In this document: positions 52,909 through 61,458 of the stretch, in pieces
Numbering within the stretch: the stretch's first letter is position 1
Layout of the letters: every line of letters starts with the position of its first letter
Source: Propionibacteriaceae bacterium
Lineage (GTDB): Bacteria > Actinomycetota > Actinomycetes > Propionibacteriales > Propionibacteriaceae
Assembly (NCBI GenBank): GCA_009782785.1
Contig: WRIJ01000001.1
Coordinates: forward strand, 1 to 64,000
Direction: 5' to 3'
DNA: 64,000 nt
Program-made: the position numbers and the translations under genes
The notes under the pieces: generated by a model
The model's database searches: none
What the model saw: the letters and a program-made list of their open reading frames with translations, nothing else
What the model was told of the DNA's origin: nothing

Positions 52909-53537
52909 GTCAAACAACACCTAGTGCGCTCAGTGCACCCCCAAGCTTCGATACCACCAGGATATTCACTGTTCCCAATATCGTGAGTTTCATTCGTTTG
53001 GCGGGCATCCCACTGTTTCTCTGGTTCCTGCTGGGATTGCACGCAGATTTACTGGCCATCCTGGTGTTAGTGGTGGCTGGGATCACTGACTTTCTTGATG
53101 GGTATCTTGCTCGCATCTGGCATCAGGTCTCTCGCCTCGGGCAGGTCCTTGACCCGATTGCCGACCGACTCTACATTCTCGCTATCATTTGCGGATTGGC
53201 TATTCGCGGGGTGCTTCCGTGGGTGTTGGTCATCGTACTGCTGGCTCGCGATGCCATGCTCACAACCCTGGTTCCAGCATTGAGAGCTCGTGGTTTTGCC
53301 AGTCTGCCGGTCCACTTTCTAGGAAAGATTGCCACCTTCTGTTTGCTCTACGCTTTTCCGATCGTCTTGTTGGGTGAATTGGATTTCTTTGCAGCGCACC
53401 TGTGTCATGTCTTTGGTTGGGCTGTTGTTTTATGGGGAGCCTTCTTCTATTGGTGGGCAGGAATTCTCTATATGTACCAAGGGGTGAGTTTTATTCGTCG
53501 AACAGCTCACGTACAAACTCAGAACGTGACAGAATGA
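52905..53537 (+). CDS. CDP-alcohol phosphatidyltransferase (PgsA2-like)
   Basis: A 210-residue membrane enzyme with the complete motif DFLDGYLARIWHQVSRLGQVLDPIAD and about five helices. It is a second member besides pgsA at 32038. Because gcvH, garA and MerR genes follow, it corresponds by synteny to mycobacterial PgsA2 (Rv1822). The lipid product (phosphatidylglycerol phosphate or cardiolipin) is not clear. GTG 52905 overlaps the HIT gene by 4 nt. Confidence 0.88.
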   Translation: MSQTTPSALSAPPSFDTTRIFTVPNIVSFIRLAGIPLFLWFLLGLHADLLAILVLVVAGITDFLDGYLARIWHQVSRLGQVLDPIADRLYILAIICGLAIRGVLPWVLVIVLLARDAMLTTLVPALRARGFASLPVHFLGKIATFCLLYAFPIVLLGELDFFAAHLCHVFGWAVVLWGAFFYWWAGILYMYQGVSFIRRTAHVQTQNVTE

Positions 53538-53555
53538 ACACTATCAGGAGGAAGA

Positions 53556-53939
53556 ATGACTAACTGTCCACAGGATTTGAAATACACCACCGATCACGAA
53601 TGGGTGCAGCCACGCTCAGGGGACACAGTACGGGTCGGCATCACCCAACATGCTGTCGAAGCGCTGAGCGGAATAGTTTTTCTGTCACTGCCAACCATTG
53701 GTCAGAGCTTCTCCCAAGGGGAGCAAGCCATGGAAGTGGAATCAACGAAAGCAGTGTCCGAAGTCTTTGCCCCCCTCGACGGCGTTGTGGTTGCAGTGAA
53801 TGAGGATGCGGCGAATAATCCAGATTGTCTCAGCGAAGATCCTTATGAAGCGGGCTGGCTCTTTGAGCTGGAGATGTCCGACACGCCGCAACTCGATACC
53901 TTGCTCGATGCCCAGGCATATACTAACTTGATTGAATGA
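53556..53939 (+). CDS. gcvH: Glycine cleavage system H protein
   Basis: A 127-residue lipoyl carrier that shuttles the aminomethyl group in glycine cleavage. YTTDHEWVQPRSGDTVRVGITQHAVEAL is the N-terminal part, and the lipoylated Lys lies in EVESTKAVSEVFAPLDG. AGGAGGAAG precedes ATG 53556. gcvP lies downstream after three regulatory genes; gcvT is absent. Confidence 0.96.
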   Translation: MTNCPQDLKYTTDHEWVQPRSGDTVRVGITQHAVEALSGIVFLSLPTIGQSFSQGEQAMEVESTKAVSEVFAPLDGVVVAVNEDAANNPDCLSEDPYEAGWLFELEMSDTPQLDTLLDAQAYTNLIE

Positions 53940-53961
53940 CCAGTAGTGAAAAGGAGTGTGA

Positions 53962-54447
53962 ATGATCATCTGTACAGCCTGCGGCGGCGAAGTAGTCGAT
54001 GACGCGCGGTTCTGCTCACACTGCGGGGAGAGGATTCAACTAGCAGAATCCACCACAACCATGCCAGTCTTAGAAGAGACCACACTGACCAATGAACTCA
54101 ACAGTGAGGATATCGCTGCCATTGAAGCATTGCCTCATGGATCGGTTCTGCTCATTGTTTTACGTGGTCCAGCCACCGGTGCTCGATTCTTGCTCAATCA
54201 GAGTCAAACAATCGCAGGGCGTGCACCAGAATCGGGGATCTTCCTCGACGACATCACCGTGTCCCGAGCCCATGTTTGCTTCACCATCGTGGGAGATACA
54301 GTCACGATTGAAGATCTTGGATCACTCAATGGCACCTATGTCAATCGATCCTTATTGAAGGATCCTGCGCCTTTGCGCAATGGGGATGAGGTTCAGATTG
54401 GAAAATTCAAAATGGTTGTCTTCCTAGGATCATCTGGACAGGAATAA
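53962..54447 (+). CDS. garA: FHA-domain regulator GarA with zinc-ribbon N-terminus
   Basis: A 161-residue phosphothreonine-binding regulator. The N-terminal zinc ribbon has CTACGG and CSHCG (~4-22), followed by the EETTL motif (~33-37) in the position of the kinase-phosphorylated ETT site of GarA/OdhI. The FHA domain (~55-155) has GRAPES, SRAH and GSLNGTYVN. GarA inhibits 2-oxoglutarate-consuming enzymes and activates glutamate synthase in mycobacteria. AAAGGAG precedes ATG 53962. The stop overlaps the next gene. Confidence 0.92.
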   Translation: MIICTACGGEVVDDARFCSHCGERIQLAESTTTMPVLEETTLTNELNSEDIAAIEALPHGSVLLIVLRGPATGARFLLNQSQTIAGRAPESGIFLDDITVSRAHVCFTIVGDTVTIEDLGSLNGTYVNRSLLKDPAPLRNGDEVQIGKFKMVVFLGSSGQE

Positions 54448-55130
54448 TGGCTAGTTCCGGGCTTGCAATTGGAAAGGTCCTTGATCTGCTCAAGGCCGAG
54501 TACCCGGATATTTCTATCTCCAAGATCAGGTATTTGGAAACAGAGGGGTTGGTCACTCCTCATCGTGCAGATTCTGGTTTCAGAAAATTCTCTAAGCAGG
54601 ATGTGGAGCGGTTGCGTTATATCCTGTCCGCCCAGCAGAATCACTATCTTCCGCTCAAGGTGATTCGCGAAAACTTGGAGCTCATTGATCAGGGGATAGA
54701 GCCCGCTCCTTTGGAACCGGTTGAACCCCCATCGCCAGTTGGAAGCGATTCACCTGAAGCCGTCCACCAACCCCCAGTACGTATTTCGCGGGCAGAACTC
54801 CTGGAGCGTTCGAGGCTTCCTGAAGCTACCCTTATTGAATTGGAGAGACAGGGCATTATCCGCCTTCGCCGAGGTACGTCGTACTATGGTTGGGAGGCGT
54901 TGACCTTGGCTATCGTGGCAGTCAAGGTTGCTCCCTTGGGTATCCAAGCTCGCCAGTTGAGAGTGATTAAGGCAGCAGCCGACCGTGAGGTGGAGTTGAT
55001 CCTTGCCGCCTCGGCGACATATGTCCGTAACCCAGAGACAGCTAGACGTGCCACCTTGGAGGTTGCCGAAGTGGTAGCCCAAGCACATGCAGCCCTGCTT
55101 CAGGTGGGTCTCGACCATTCTTATCACTGA
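54447..55130 (+). CDS. ftsR: MerR-family regulator FtsR-like (Rv1828 homologue)
   Basis: A 227-residue MerR-type DNA-binding protein. The N-terminal helix-turn-helix is AIGKVLDLLKAEYPDISISKIRYLETEGLVTPHRADSGFRKFSKQDVERLRYIL. The linker is Pro-rich (~85-105), and a C-terminal effector-like region follows. FtsR activates ftsZ in corynebacteria; the same target here is inference. It starts in TAATG on the garA stop. Confidence 0.85.
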   Translation: MASSGLAIGKVLDLLKAEYPDISISKIRYLETEGLVTPHRADSGFRKFSKQDVERLRYILSAQQNHYLPLKVIRENLELIDQGIEPAPLEPVEPPSPVGSDSPEAVHQPPVRISRAELLERSRLPEATLIELERQGIIRLRRGTSYYGWEALTLAIVAVKVAPLGIQARQLRVIKAAADREVELILAASATYVRNPETARRATLEVAEVVAQAHAALLQVGLDHSYH

Positions 55131-55335
55131 ACTACTATCAATCTTGACTGAGGGTTGAGAGTTCATGTCCTCGCCGGCTGTCCAAGCATTACCCCTTGTC
55201 AATACACCTTTTCTTCCAAGGACAAGCACCCAAGATTCTCTTGAGTCTACTTCGCCACGCCGAGAGCATCCTCAGTGATTGTCGAAGGAGGTTTTCTCTC
55301 ATAGCGTTATACCTACTCCCAGGCGAAAGGATGCC

Positions 55336-55872
55336 ATGGAATCCGAGGACTTCCACCAAGACCGGCTCTTCGACGGCGACTTCGAGGTCGTCGGACAGGG
55401 TGTGGGTTTTCGTGGGCCGGTTGCCTGCTCAGCAGTAGGGATCACCTATCGCCAACTCGACTATTGGGCACGGACAGGTTTGGTCATTCCAGAGATTCGT
55501 ATAGCTGAAGGTTCGGGAACACAGCGCCTCTATAGTTTCCGGGATCTGCTCTTCCTCAAGGTGATCAAGCGCCTCATTGATACTGGCATCTCTCTCCAAC
55601 AAATTCGACTGGCTATCTCGCATTTGCGTTCTCGCGGTGATGTGGACATGACCACCATCACTCTTGTCTCGGATGGGACCTCTGTCTTTGAATGCACCCA
55701 AGACAACGAAATCATTGACCTTGTCAAAGGTGGCCAAGCTATGTTTGCCATTGATCTTGCCGGGGTGTGGCATGACATCGAGGGTACGCTAGTACAGTTA
55801 CCAACAAACACCCCAGATCAACTCTGGACTGACGAATTGAGCGAGAGGCGCCGGGCACGACGGGTTGCCTAG
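55336..55872 (+). CDS. MerR-family regulator (Rv1830/ResR-like)
   Basis: A 178-residue MerR-type protein with GITYRQLDYWARTGLVIPEIRIAEGSGTQRLYSFRDLLFLKVIKRLIDTGISLQQI and a C-terminal small domain. In mycobacteria this homologue (ResR/McdR) affects growth and division. ATG 55336 is chosen for AAAGGA upstream. It precedes gcvP; the bifunctional nuclease gene that often separates the two MerR genes is missing. Confidence 0.85.
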   Translation: MESEDFHQDRLFDGDFEVVGQGVGFRGPVACSAVGITYRQLDYWARTGLVIPEIRIAEGSGTQRLYSFRDLLFLKVIKRLIDTGISLQQIRLAISHLRSRGDVDMTTITLVSDGTSVFECTQDNEIIDLVKGGQAMFAIDLAGVWHDIEGTLVQLPTNTPDQLWTDELSERRRARRVA

Positions 55873-55897
55873 TCTTTTGCCGGGAAGTAGAGCGACA

Positions 55898-58690
55898 ATG
55901 TTTCTATCTCGACACCTAGGATTATCCGACAAAGACTGTGACCAAAACGTCTTCCCTGTTCTGGGTGGATCGAGTTTCACCCAATTTCTTGCCCACCTAG
56001 ACTCTCACCCTACTTTCGGCGACGAAGCTGATCATAGACCAAGGCTAGAACATGAGGTCGGTCAAGAATTAGCCAGTTTGGCGGCCCTCAATTCTTGTGT
56101 TCTTCCGATGTACGGGATGGGTTATTCTCCAGCGATCACCCCGGCTGTTATTCGCAGGAATGTTCTAGAAAACCCTGCATGGTACACCGCGTACACTCCC
56201 TATCAGCCGGAAATCTCTCAAGGACGCTTAGAGATCCTCATGGTTTTCCAGACTCTGATTGCAGACATGATGGGACTCCCGGTAGCAAATGCTTCCATGC
56301 TCGATGAAGCAACAGCCCTGGGTGAAGCAGTGGCGTTGGCTCGCCGAAGTGTGAAAACTGGGTCTACGGTGGTCATTGATTCACGTGTTTACCCAGCGAG
56401 TATCGATGTTGTGCGCACTCGAAGCCAGGGACTGGGAATCAATGTCGAAGTCCATGATGACCTCAGCGAAGCGATCACTGACGATGTGTTCTGCGTCGTT
56501 ATTGCCCAACTTGGCCTCGATGGCCAATTGTGTTTGGTCGAAGATTCTCAAAGAATCGCTACAGCGGCTCATGACCACGGTGCCTTCGTCGTGGCAACCT
56601 CTGACCTGCTGGGGGCAACATTGATGACCCCGCCAGGAGCGTGGGGAGCTGATATGGCGGTCGGTTCTGCCGGGAGGTTTGGGATTCCCCTCTGGTATGG
56701 AGGTCCGGGGGCTGGGTTCTTGGCAGTACGAGATGGTCTGGAACGTCAATTACCAGGAAGACTCGTGGGGGAATCTCGTGACGCAGACGGTACGGTGGCC
56801 TATCGCTTAACTCTGCAGACCCGAGAGCAGCATATTCGCCGCGAAAAAGCCACCTCAAATATCTGTACCTCCCAGGTGCTCATCGCAGTCGCAGCAGCCT
56901 TTTACGGGCTGTGGCATGGCCCTCAGGGTCTGAAACAGATTGCCCAGTCCATTCACCACCAAGCGTGCCTGATCGCTGAAGCGGCGCAGCAGGAGGGTTA
57001 TCGTCTCGAGTCTGAGGACTTCTTTGACACGATCGTGATCACTCCACCAGACGGGGCAGCTGAAGTCGCCAAGAAAGCCCGCAGGCAAGGGGTTGGGTTC
57101 CGACTTCGTGGTGAAGCCCTGGTGTTGAACTTCCATGAAGCATCACTGGGGCACACCAAGATTCTTGAAGAGATCCTTGGAGTGAGGTGTGCAGGAGATG
57201 TGGACTCTCAGCACTTGGGTGACCATAACCGCGAAGATGACTATCTCCTGCATCCAGTGTTCTCTTCCTACCACGACGAAACTTCGATGATGCGCTACAT
57301 GCGTGCCTTAGCTAACAAGGACTATGGGCTCGATACAGGCATGATTCCTTTGGGTTCGTGCACGATGAAACTCAATCCAGCACTTGGGATGGAGCAGATA
57401 TCCTTGCCGGGGTTCACTCAGATTCACCCCTATGCGCCGAAAGAAGACGCGCAAGGGTATACTCAGATGATCGAGCACCTCGAAGAAAGGTTGTGTCAGC
57501 TCTCTGGATTTGACGCTCTATCCTTCCAACCAAACGCCGGGTCACAAGGGGAGTTTGCTGGGCTCATGGCGATTCGTCGCTACCACCTCTCTCGTGGTGA
57601 GGATCGTACCATCTGCTTAATTCCCACCTCAGCCCATGGAACTAATGCTGCCTCTGCTGCCTTGGCGGGACTGAAAGTGGTCGATGTCGAGGTGGATGAT
57701 CACGGTTCTGTTGACCTCACTGATCTGCATCACAAGGTGGAGAGCCATGGTTCAGATCTGGCTGTCATGATGGTGACCTACCCCTCGACCCATGGGGTGT
57801 TTGAAACCACCATCCAGCAGCTGTGTGACCTCGTTCACAGTGTGGGTGCCCAGGTCTATATTGATGGAGCTAACTTCAATGCCCTGGTGGGATTGACCAC
57901 CTTGGGTGAACTCGGTGCTGATGCAAGCCATCTCAATCTCCACAAGACCTTTGCTATGCCTCATGGTGGCGGCGGGCCTGGAGTTGGACCACTGGGTGTG
58001 AAAGCACACCTTGCTGATTTCCTTCCCGGCCATGAGTTGTTCTCTGAGGCGACAGGGGCTGTTTCAGGAGCTCCCTATGGTTCTGCTGGCTTATTGCCCA
58101 TCACGTACGCTTACCTCGCCCTCATGGGTGATAAGGGGATGAAAACGGCTACTCAGCGAGCGATCACCGCCGCTAACTATGTCTCTGGGCGGTTGAGTCA
58201 GCATTTCCCGACTCTCTACAGTGGAGCAGATGGCCGAGTTGCCCATGAATGTATCCTCGACTTGCAGGACATCACCGCTGCCAGTGGGATCACTGTTGAT
58301 GATGTTGCCAAGAGGTTGATCGACTATGGTTTCCACGCACCCACCATGAGTTTTCCTGTACCTGGGACCTTGATGGTGGAACCCACCGAATCGGAATCCT
58401 TAGCTGAACTTGATCGGTTTTGCGACGCCATGATATCCATACACGCAGAGATTGAGGCTGTGACAGCGAAGCAATGGCCCAGTGATGATAATCCGTTGGT
58501 TAATGCTCCACATCCAGCCATAAGAATCACTGGTGAGTGGACCCACCCGTACACGCGTGACGAGGCTTTCTTTCCCGGAGGGAAACACCACGGTCCCATA
58601 CTCGATGGACTGCGTGGAAAGTACTGGCCTCCTGTTGGGCGGATTGATTCAGTTTATGGCGACCGCAATCTGAAACTTCGACTCAGTTGA
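55898..58690 (+). CDS. gcvP: Glycine dehydrogenase (decarboxylating), P protein
   Basis: A 930-residue PLP enzyme that decarboxylates glycine and loads the aminomethyl group on GcvH. The two halves are fused as usual in actinobacteria. The N-terminal half contains MYGMGYSPAITPAVIRRNVLENPAWYTAYTPYQPEISQGRLE. The PLP Lys lies in HLNLHKTFAMPHGGGGPGVGP in the C-terminal half. ATG 55898 replaces the track TTG start; GGGAAG lies upstream. Its end overlaps a hydrolase gene on the other strand by 8 nt. Confidence 0.96.
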   Translation: MFLSRHLGLSDKDCDQNVFPVLGGSSFTQFLAHLDSHPTFGDEADHRPRLEHEVGQELASLAALNSCVLPMYGMGYSPAITPAVIRRNVLENPAWYTAYTPYQPEISQGRLEILMVFQTLIADMMGLPVANASMLDEATALGEAVALARRSVKTGSTVVIDSRVYPASIDVVRTRSQGLGINVEVHDDLSEAITDDVFCVVIAQLGLDGQLCLVEDSQRIATAAHDHGAFVVATSDLLGATLMTPPGAWGADMAVGSAGRFGIPLWYGGPGAGFLAVRDGLERQLPGRLVGESRDADGTVAYRLTLQTREQHIRREKATSNICTSQVLIAVAAAFYGLWHGPQGLKQIAQSIHHQACLIAEAAQQEGYRLESEDFFDTIVITPPDGAAEVAKKARRQGVGFRLRGEALVLNFHEASLGHTKILEEILGVRCAGDVDSQHLGDHNREDDYLLHPVFSSYHDETSMMRYMRALANKDYGLDTGMIPLGSCTMKLNPALGMEQISLPGFTQIHPYAPKEDAQGYTQMIEHLEERLCQLSGFDALSFQPNAGSQGEFAGLMAIRRYHLSRGEDRTICLIPTSAHGTNAASAALAGLKVVDVEVDDHGSVDLTDLHHKVESHGSDLAVMMVTYPSTHGVFETTIQQLCDLVHSVGAQVYIDGANFNALVGLTTLGELGADASHLNLHKTFAMPHGGGGPGVGPLGVKAHLADFLPGHELFSEATGAVSGAPYGSAGLLPITYAYLALMGDKGMKTATQRAITAANYVSGRLSQHFPTLYSGADGRVAHECILDLQDITAASGITVDDVAKRLIDYGFHAPTMSFPVPGTLMVEPTESESLAELDRFCDAMISIHAEIEAVTAKQWPSDDNPLVNAPHPAIRITGEWTHPYTRDEAFFPGGKHHGPILDGLRGKYWPPVGRIDSVYGDRNLKLRLS

Positions 58691-59465
58691 TGAACTGGCG
58701 CAGTGCCTCGGTGACCACATCAGGGGCATCGGCATGCACCCAGTGGCCAGCCTGCTTGACGCGAAGGTGGCGACAGCTTGGGAAATACTTTCTCATCAGG
58801 GTTGGGTCACCAGAAGTTGCCGTCGAGTCAGATCCTGTGATCCATAACACTGGGCCAGTGTAGATGGCATCAATGTCGTGCCATGCACCGACCAGGGCCA
58901 TGTCTCGGACGATAACGTCCAGGTTGTGGGTCCATCTCCAGGTTCGGTCGAGGCTCATGGTGAGACCTTGTACGAGGAATCTCAGCAGGAGTTCATCGTT
59001 GATGGTCCGGCGAAGCAACTGGTGTGCTTCTTGGCGGCTTGCCACAGTGCCCAGATCAAGGTCGGCCATCGCTTGCGCAATGTCGCGGAGGTGGTCAATG
59101 GGTTGATCTATTGGCTCGGTGTCCACGATAACGAGACGATCAACTAATCTCGGATGGTGCAAGGCGGTCGCCATGGCAACGCGACCACCCATGGAATGCC
59201 CAACCAGACACACCTGCTGTTGAAGACTCACCAGGGTGCCCACCACCTCGGCCACCATGTCCAGATAGGAAAACCTGCAAGTCCACGGTGAATTTCCGTG
59301 ATTGGGAAGATCGACCAACACTGAGGAATGGGGTTGGAGGCTTTGAGCAATGGAGGCCCAATTTCTACCCCGGCCAAAAAGACCGTGGAGGAAAACGAAA
59401 CTATTGCCCGAGGTTCCGAAGGTTTCGATGGCCAAAGAAGTCCCACCACCAGGACGGGAGGCCAC
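58683..59465 (-). CDS. Alpha/beta hydrolase
   Basis: A 260-residue alpha/beta-fold hydrolase resembling YbfF-type esterases. VFLHGLFGRGRNW is the oxyanion loop, GHSMGG (~92-97) holds the nucleophile Ser, and a late HWVHAD segment supplies the probable catalytic His. The substrate is unknown. GTG 59465 is the start, directly after the adenosyltransferase stop, so the two genes form an operon. Confidence 0.87.
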   Translation of the reverse strand: MASRPGGGTSLAIETFGTSGNSFVFLHGLFGRGRNWASIAQSLQPHSSVLVDLPNHGNSPWTCRFSYLDMVAEVVGTLVSLQQQVCLVGHSMGGRVAMATALHHPRLVDRLVIVDTEPIDQPIDHLRDIAQAMADLDLGTVASRQEAHQLLRRTINDELLLRFLVQGLTMSLDRTWRWTHNLDVIVRDMALVGAWHDIDAIYTGPVLWITGSDSTATSGDPTLMRKYFPSCRHLRVKQAGHWVHADAPDVVTEALRQFIN

Positions 59466-60035
59466 CTAGAGATCCTTTCCTTGTGCAGGGACCCAGAGGA
59501 TTTCTTCCTGATCACACAGAATATTGGCTGCTCGGGAGAGGATGAAAAGCAAGTCCGAGAGTCTATTGAGATAGGTCATGGCAAGCGTGTTGAGTTCCTT
59601 GTCGAGGTGGACGGTCCACGCCAGCCGTTCCGCTCTTCGTACGACAGCTCGTGCGCAGTTGAGGTGAGCACAAGCGCTGGTTCCCCCTGGAAGGACAAAG
59701 GAGGTCAAAGCAGGGAGGTTCTTACCCCAAGAATCGCACCACCCTTCGAGCCGGTCGATCCACTGTTTCGAAACCCTGAGAGCGGGTTCATGCCCGAGCG
59801 GGGTGGAGAGGTCTGCCCCCACATCGAAGAGATCGTTTTGAATATGGCGGAGCACTGGCACCATCGTGGTAGGGATCTGTGGATCGCTGATGGCAAGCCC
59901 GAGAAAGCTGTTCGCTTCATCGACACTTCCGTAGGCATCAAGGAGAGGATCTGATTTGGATACCTCCTGGTTGTTGGCAAGTCGTGTGGTACCGTTGTCT
60001 CCGGTTCGGGTGTATATCCTGGTGAGATGAACCAT
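59466..60035 (-). CDS. Cob(I)alamin adenosyltransferase, PduO type
   Basis: A 189-residue trimeric enzyme transferring adenosyl from ATP to cobalamin. The ATP-binding N-terminus RIYTRTGDNGTTRLANNQEVSKSDP, DAYGSVDEANSFLGLA and the RAVVRRAERLAW helix are diagnostic. It would supply adenosylcobalamin for methylmalonyl-CoA mutase, in line with the epimerase at 62769. TAGGCT lies 7 nt upstream of ATG, so it may be leaderless. Confidence 0.93.
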   Translation of the reverse strand: MVHLTRIYTRTGDNGTTRLANNQEVSKSDPLLDAYGSVDEANSFLGLAISDPQIPTTMVPVLRHIQNDLFDVGADLSTPLGHEPALRVSKQWIDRLEGWCDSWGKNLPALTSFVLPGGTSACAHLNCARAVVRRAERLAWTVHLDKELNTLAMTYLNRLSDLLFILSRAANILCDQEEILWVPAQGKDL

Positions 60036-60042
60036 GGAGATA

Positions 60043-60048
60043 AGCCTA
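60043..60048 (-). promoter_or_regulatory. -10 element of a likely leaderless adenosyltransferase transcript
   Basis: On the minus strand TAGGCT is followed by TATCTCC and ATG 60035, a 7-nt spacing without a ribosome binding site. Confidence 0.45.
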
Positions 60049-60068
60049 GCAAGATGGAAAGGATGTCC

Positions 60069-60770
60069 ATGAAAACCAAGGCACTATTTCTTGGCCTAGC
60101 ACTGGCAGCCCTCGTCATGGGTGGCTGTAGTGAAAACCCTGGGGAACTGACGAGTGACCCGCCAGTGGGATCCCCAGATTCAACCCCGAGTCTCACGGAT
60201 ACCGACGAGGCTGGTGCTTGCACCTATTATCCCAGTGGGCAGGCTGCAAAAACTGTGAACGGGACACCGGATTCCAATCCACCTTCGACAGGATCAGTAA
60301 CAATCACCCTCCACATGAGTGGCGGTGATGTGACCATGACTTTTGATCGCTCCCCAGCACCGTGTGCCGTTGGTTCCTTCGAGTTCCTTGCTTCCCAAGG
60401 GTATTTCAATGCGACGACCTGTCATCGGTTCGTTGACGGTTTCGTCCTCCAATGTGGGGATCCACTCGCTCAAGGTTTTGGCGGACCAGGTTATCGTTTC
60501 GACGATGAACTGTCAGGGACAGAAACATACCCCTATGGAACTGTTGCGATGGCTAACTCTGGCCCCAACTCGAATGGATCCCAATTCTTTATCGTGATTG
60601 GTCAATCGGTGAATCTTCCCCCAGATTATGTTGTTCTCGGTACGGTGGATCCTGCTTCGATGGCTACTATCGAAACCAACATTGTGGCCCATGGAGGCGT
60701 TGATCCTACCGATCCGAACGGAAGTGCTCCCCGTCAAGGGGGAGACATCATCTCCGTGACTGTGGATTAG
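60069..60770 (+). CDS. Peptidyl-prolyl cis-trans isomerase lipoprotein (cyclophilin)
   Basis: A 233-residue exported cyclophilin. The lipoprotein signal MKTKALFLGLALAALVMGGC is followed by a Ser/Pro/Thr/Asp-rich linker of about 60 residues and the isomerase domain. That domain has CHRFVDGFVLQCGDP (the catalytic Arg-Phe-Gln region) and MANSGPNSNGSQFFI. It probably folds proteins outside the membrane. ATG 60069 is chosen for AAAGGA; several upstream in-frame starts exist. Confidence 0.88.
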   Translation: MKTKALFLGLALAALVMGGCSENPGELTSDPPVGSPDSTPSLTDTDEAGACTYYPSGQAAKTVNGTPDSNPPSTGSVTITLHMSGGDVTMTFDRSPAPCAVGSFEFLASQGYFNATTCHRFVDGFVLQCGDPLAQGFGGPGYRFDDELSGTETYPYGTVAMANSGPNSNGSQFFIVIGQSVNLPPDYVVLGTVDPASMATIETNIVAHGGVDPTDPNGSAPRQGGDIISVTVD

Positions 60771-60773
60771 CCA

Positions 60774-61451
60774 GTGCGCCTGATCGTTGCCACCTGTGAG
60801 GTTGACTACTCAGGTCGGCTTTCGGCTCATCTGCCGCAAGCACAACGTCTCATCATGGTGAAATCTGATGGGTCGGTCTCTATCCACAACGATGGCGGGG
60901 CATATAAACCATTGAATTGGATGGCTGCTCCTTGCTCTATAGTGATCGAACAACCCGCCGGTGGCGATCAACAGACCTGGACCGTGAAGAACAAAGGCAG
61001 TGACGTACTAAAAATCGCAATCAGTGAGATTTCCCTAGACACGACCATCGATCTCGGCATTGATCCTGGGTTGGAAAAAGATGGTGTCGAAGCACATCTC
61101 CAAGAGATCCTCAGCTCTCACCCGTCGCATCTTCGCAGTGATCTTTCCCTCGTACGCCGAGAATACCCAACCGCTATTGGGCCAGTGGACCTCATGTGCC
61201 GAACCGATGATGGGCGATACGTTGCTATAGAGATTAAAAGGCGAGGCGAGATTGATGGGGTCGAACAACTCAGTCGCTATCTCGAACTACTTCGTCGAGA
61301 TCCGCTCTTGGGAGAAGTGGAAGGAATGCTCGTCGCCCAAGTGGTGAAACCACAAGCACGCGTCCTGGCTCGTGATAGGGCAATCCAGTGCGTCATCGTC
61401 GATTACGACGATCTGCGTGGATTAGAACCTAGAGAGAATCGACTCTTCTAA
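60774..61451 (+). CDS. nucS: Endonuclease NucS (mismatch-specific)
   Basis: A 225-residue nuclease for non-canonical mismatch repair in actinobacteria that lack MutS/MutL. The N-terminal DNA-binding domain begins [21 protein letters not shown]. The RecB-like nuclease core has [38 protein letters not shown]. The protein ends in NRLF, where NucS carries its sliding-clamp tail. GTG 60774 is the start, 3 nt after the cyclophilin stop. Confidence 0.94.
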   Translation: MRLIVATCEVDYSGRLSAHLPQAQRLIMVKSDGSVSIHNDGGAYKPLNWMAAPCSIVIEQPAGGDQQTWTVKNKGSDVLKIAISEISLDTTIDLGIDPGLEKDGVEAHLQEILSSHPSHLRSDLSLVRREYPTAIGPVDLMCRTDDGRYVAIEIKRRGEIDGVEQLSRYLELLRRDPLLGEVEGMLVAQVVKPQARVLARDRAIQCVIVDYDDLRGLEPRENRLF

Positions 61452-61458
61452 CGGGAAA

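Noticed and set aside
32038-53537. The two CDP-alcohol phosphatidyltransferases as recent duplicates
   Set aside because: They share only the catalytic motif and sit in different conserved neighbourhoods; they are old paralogues.
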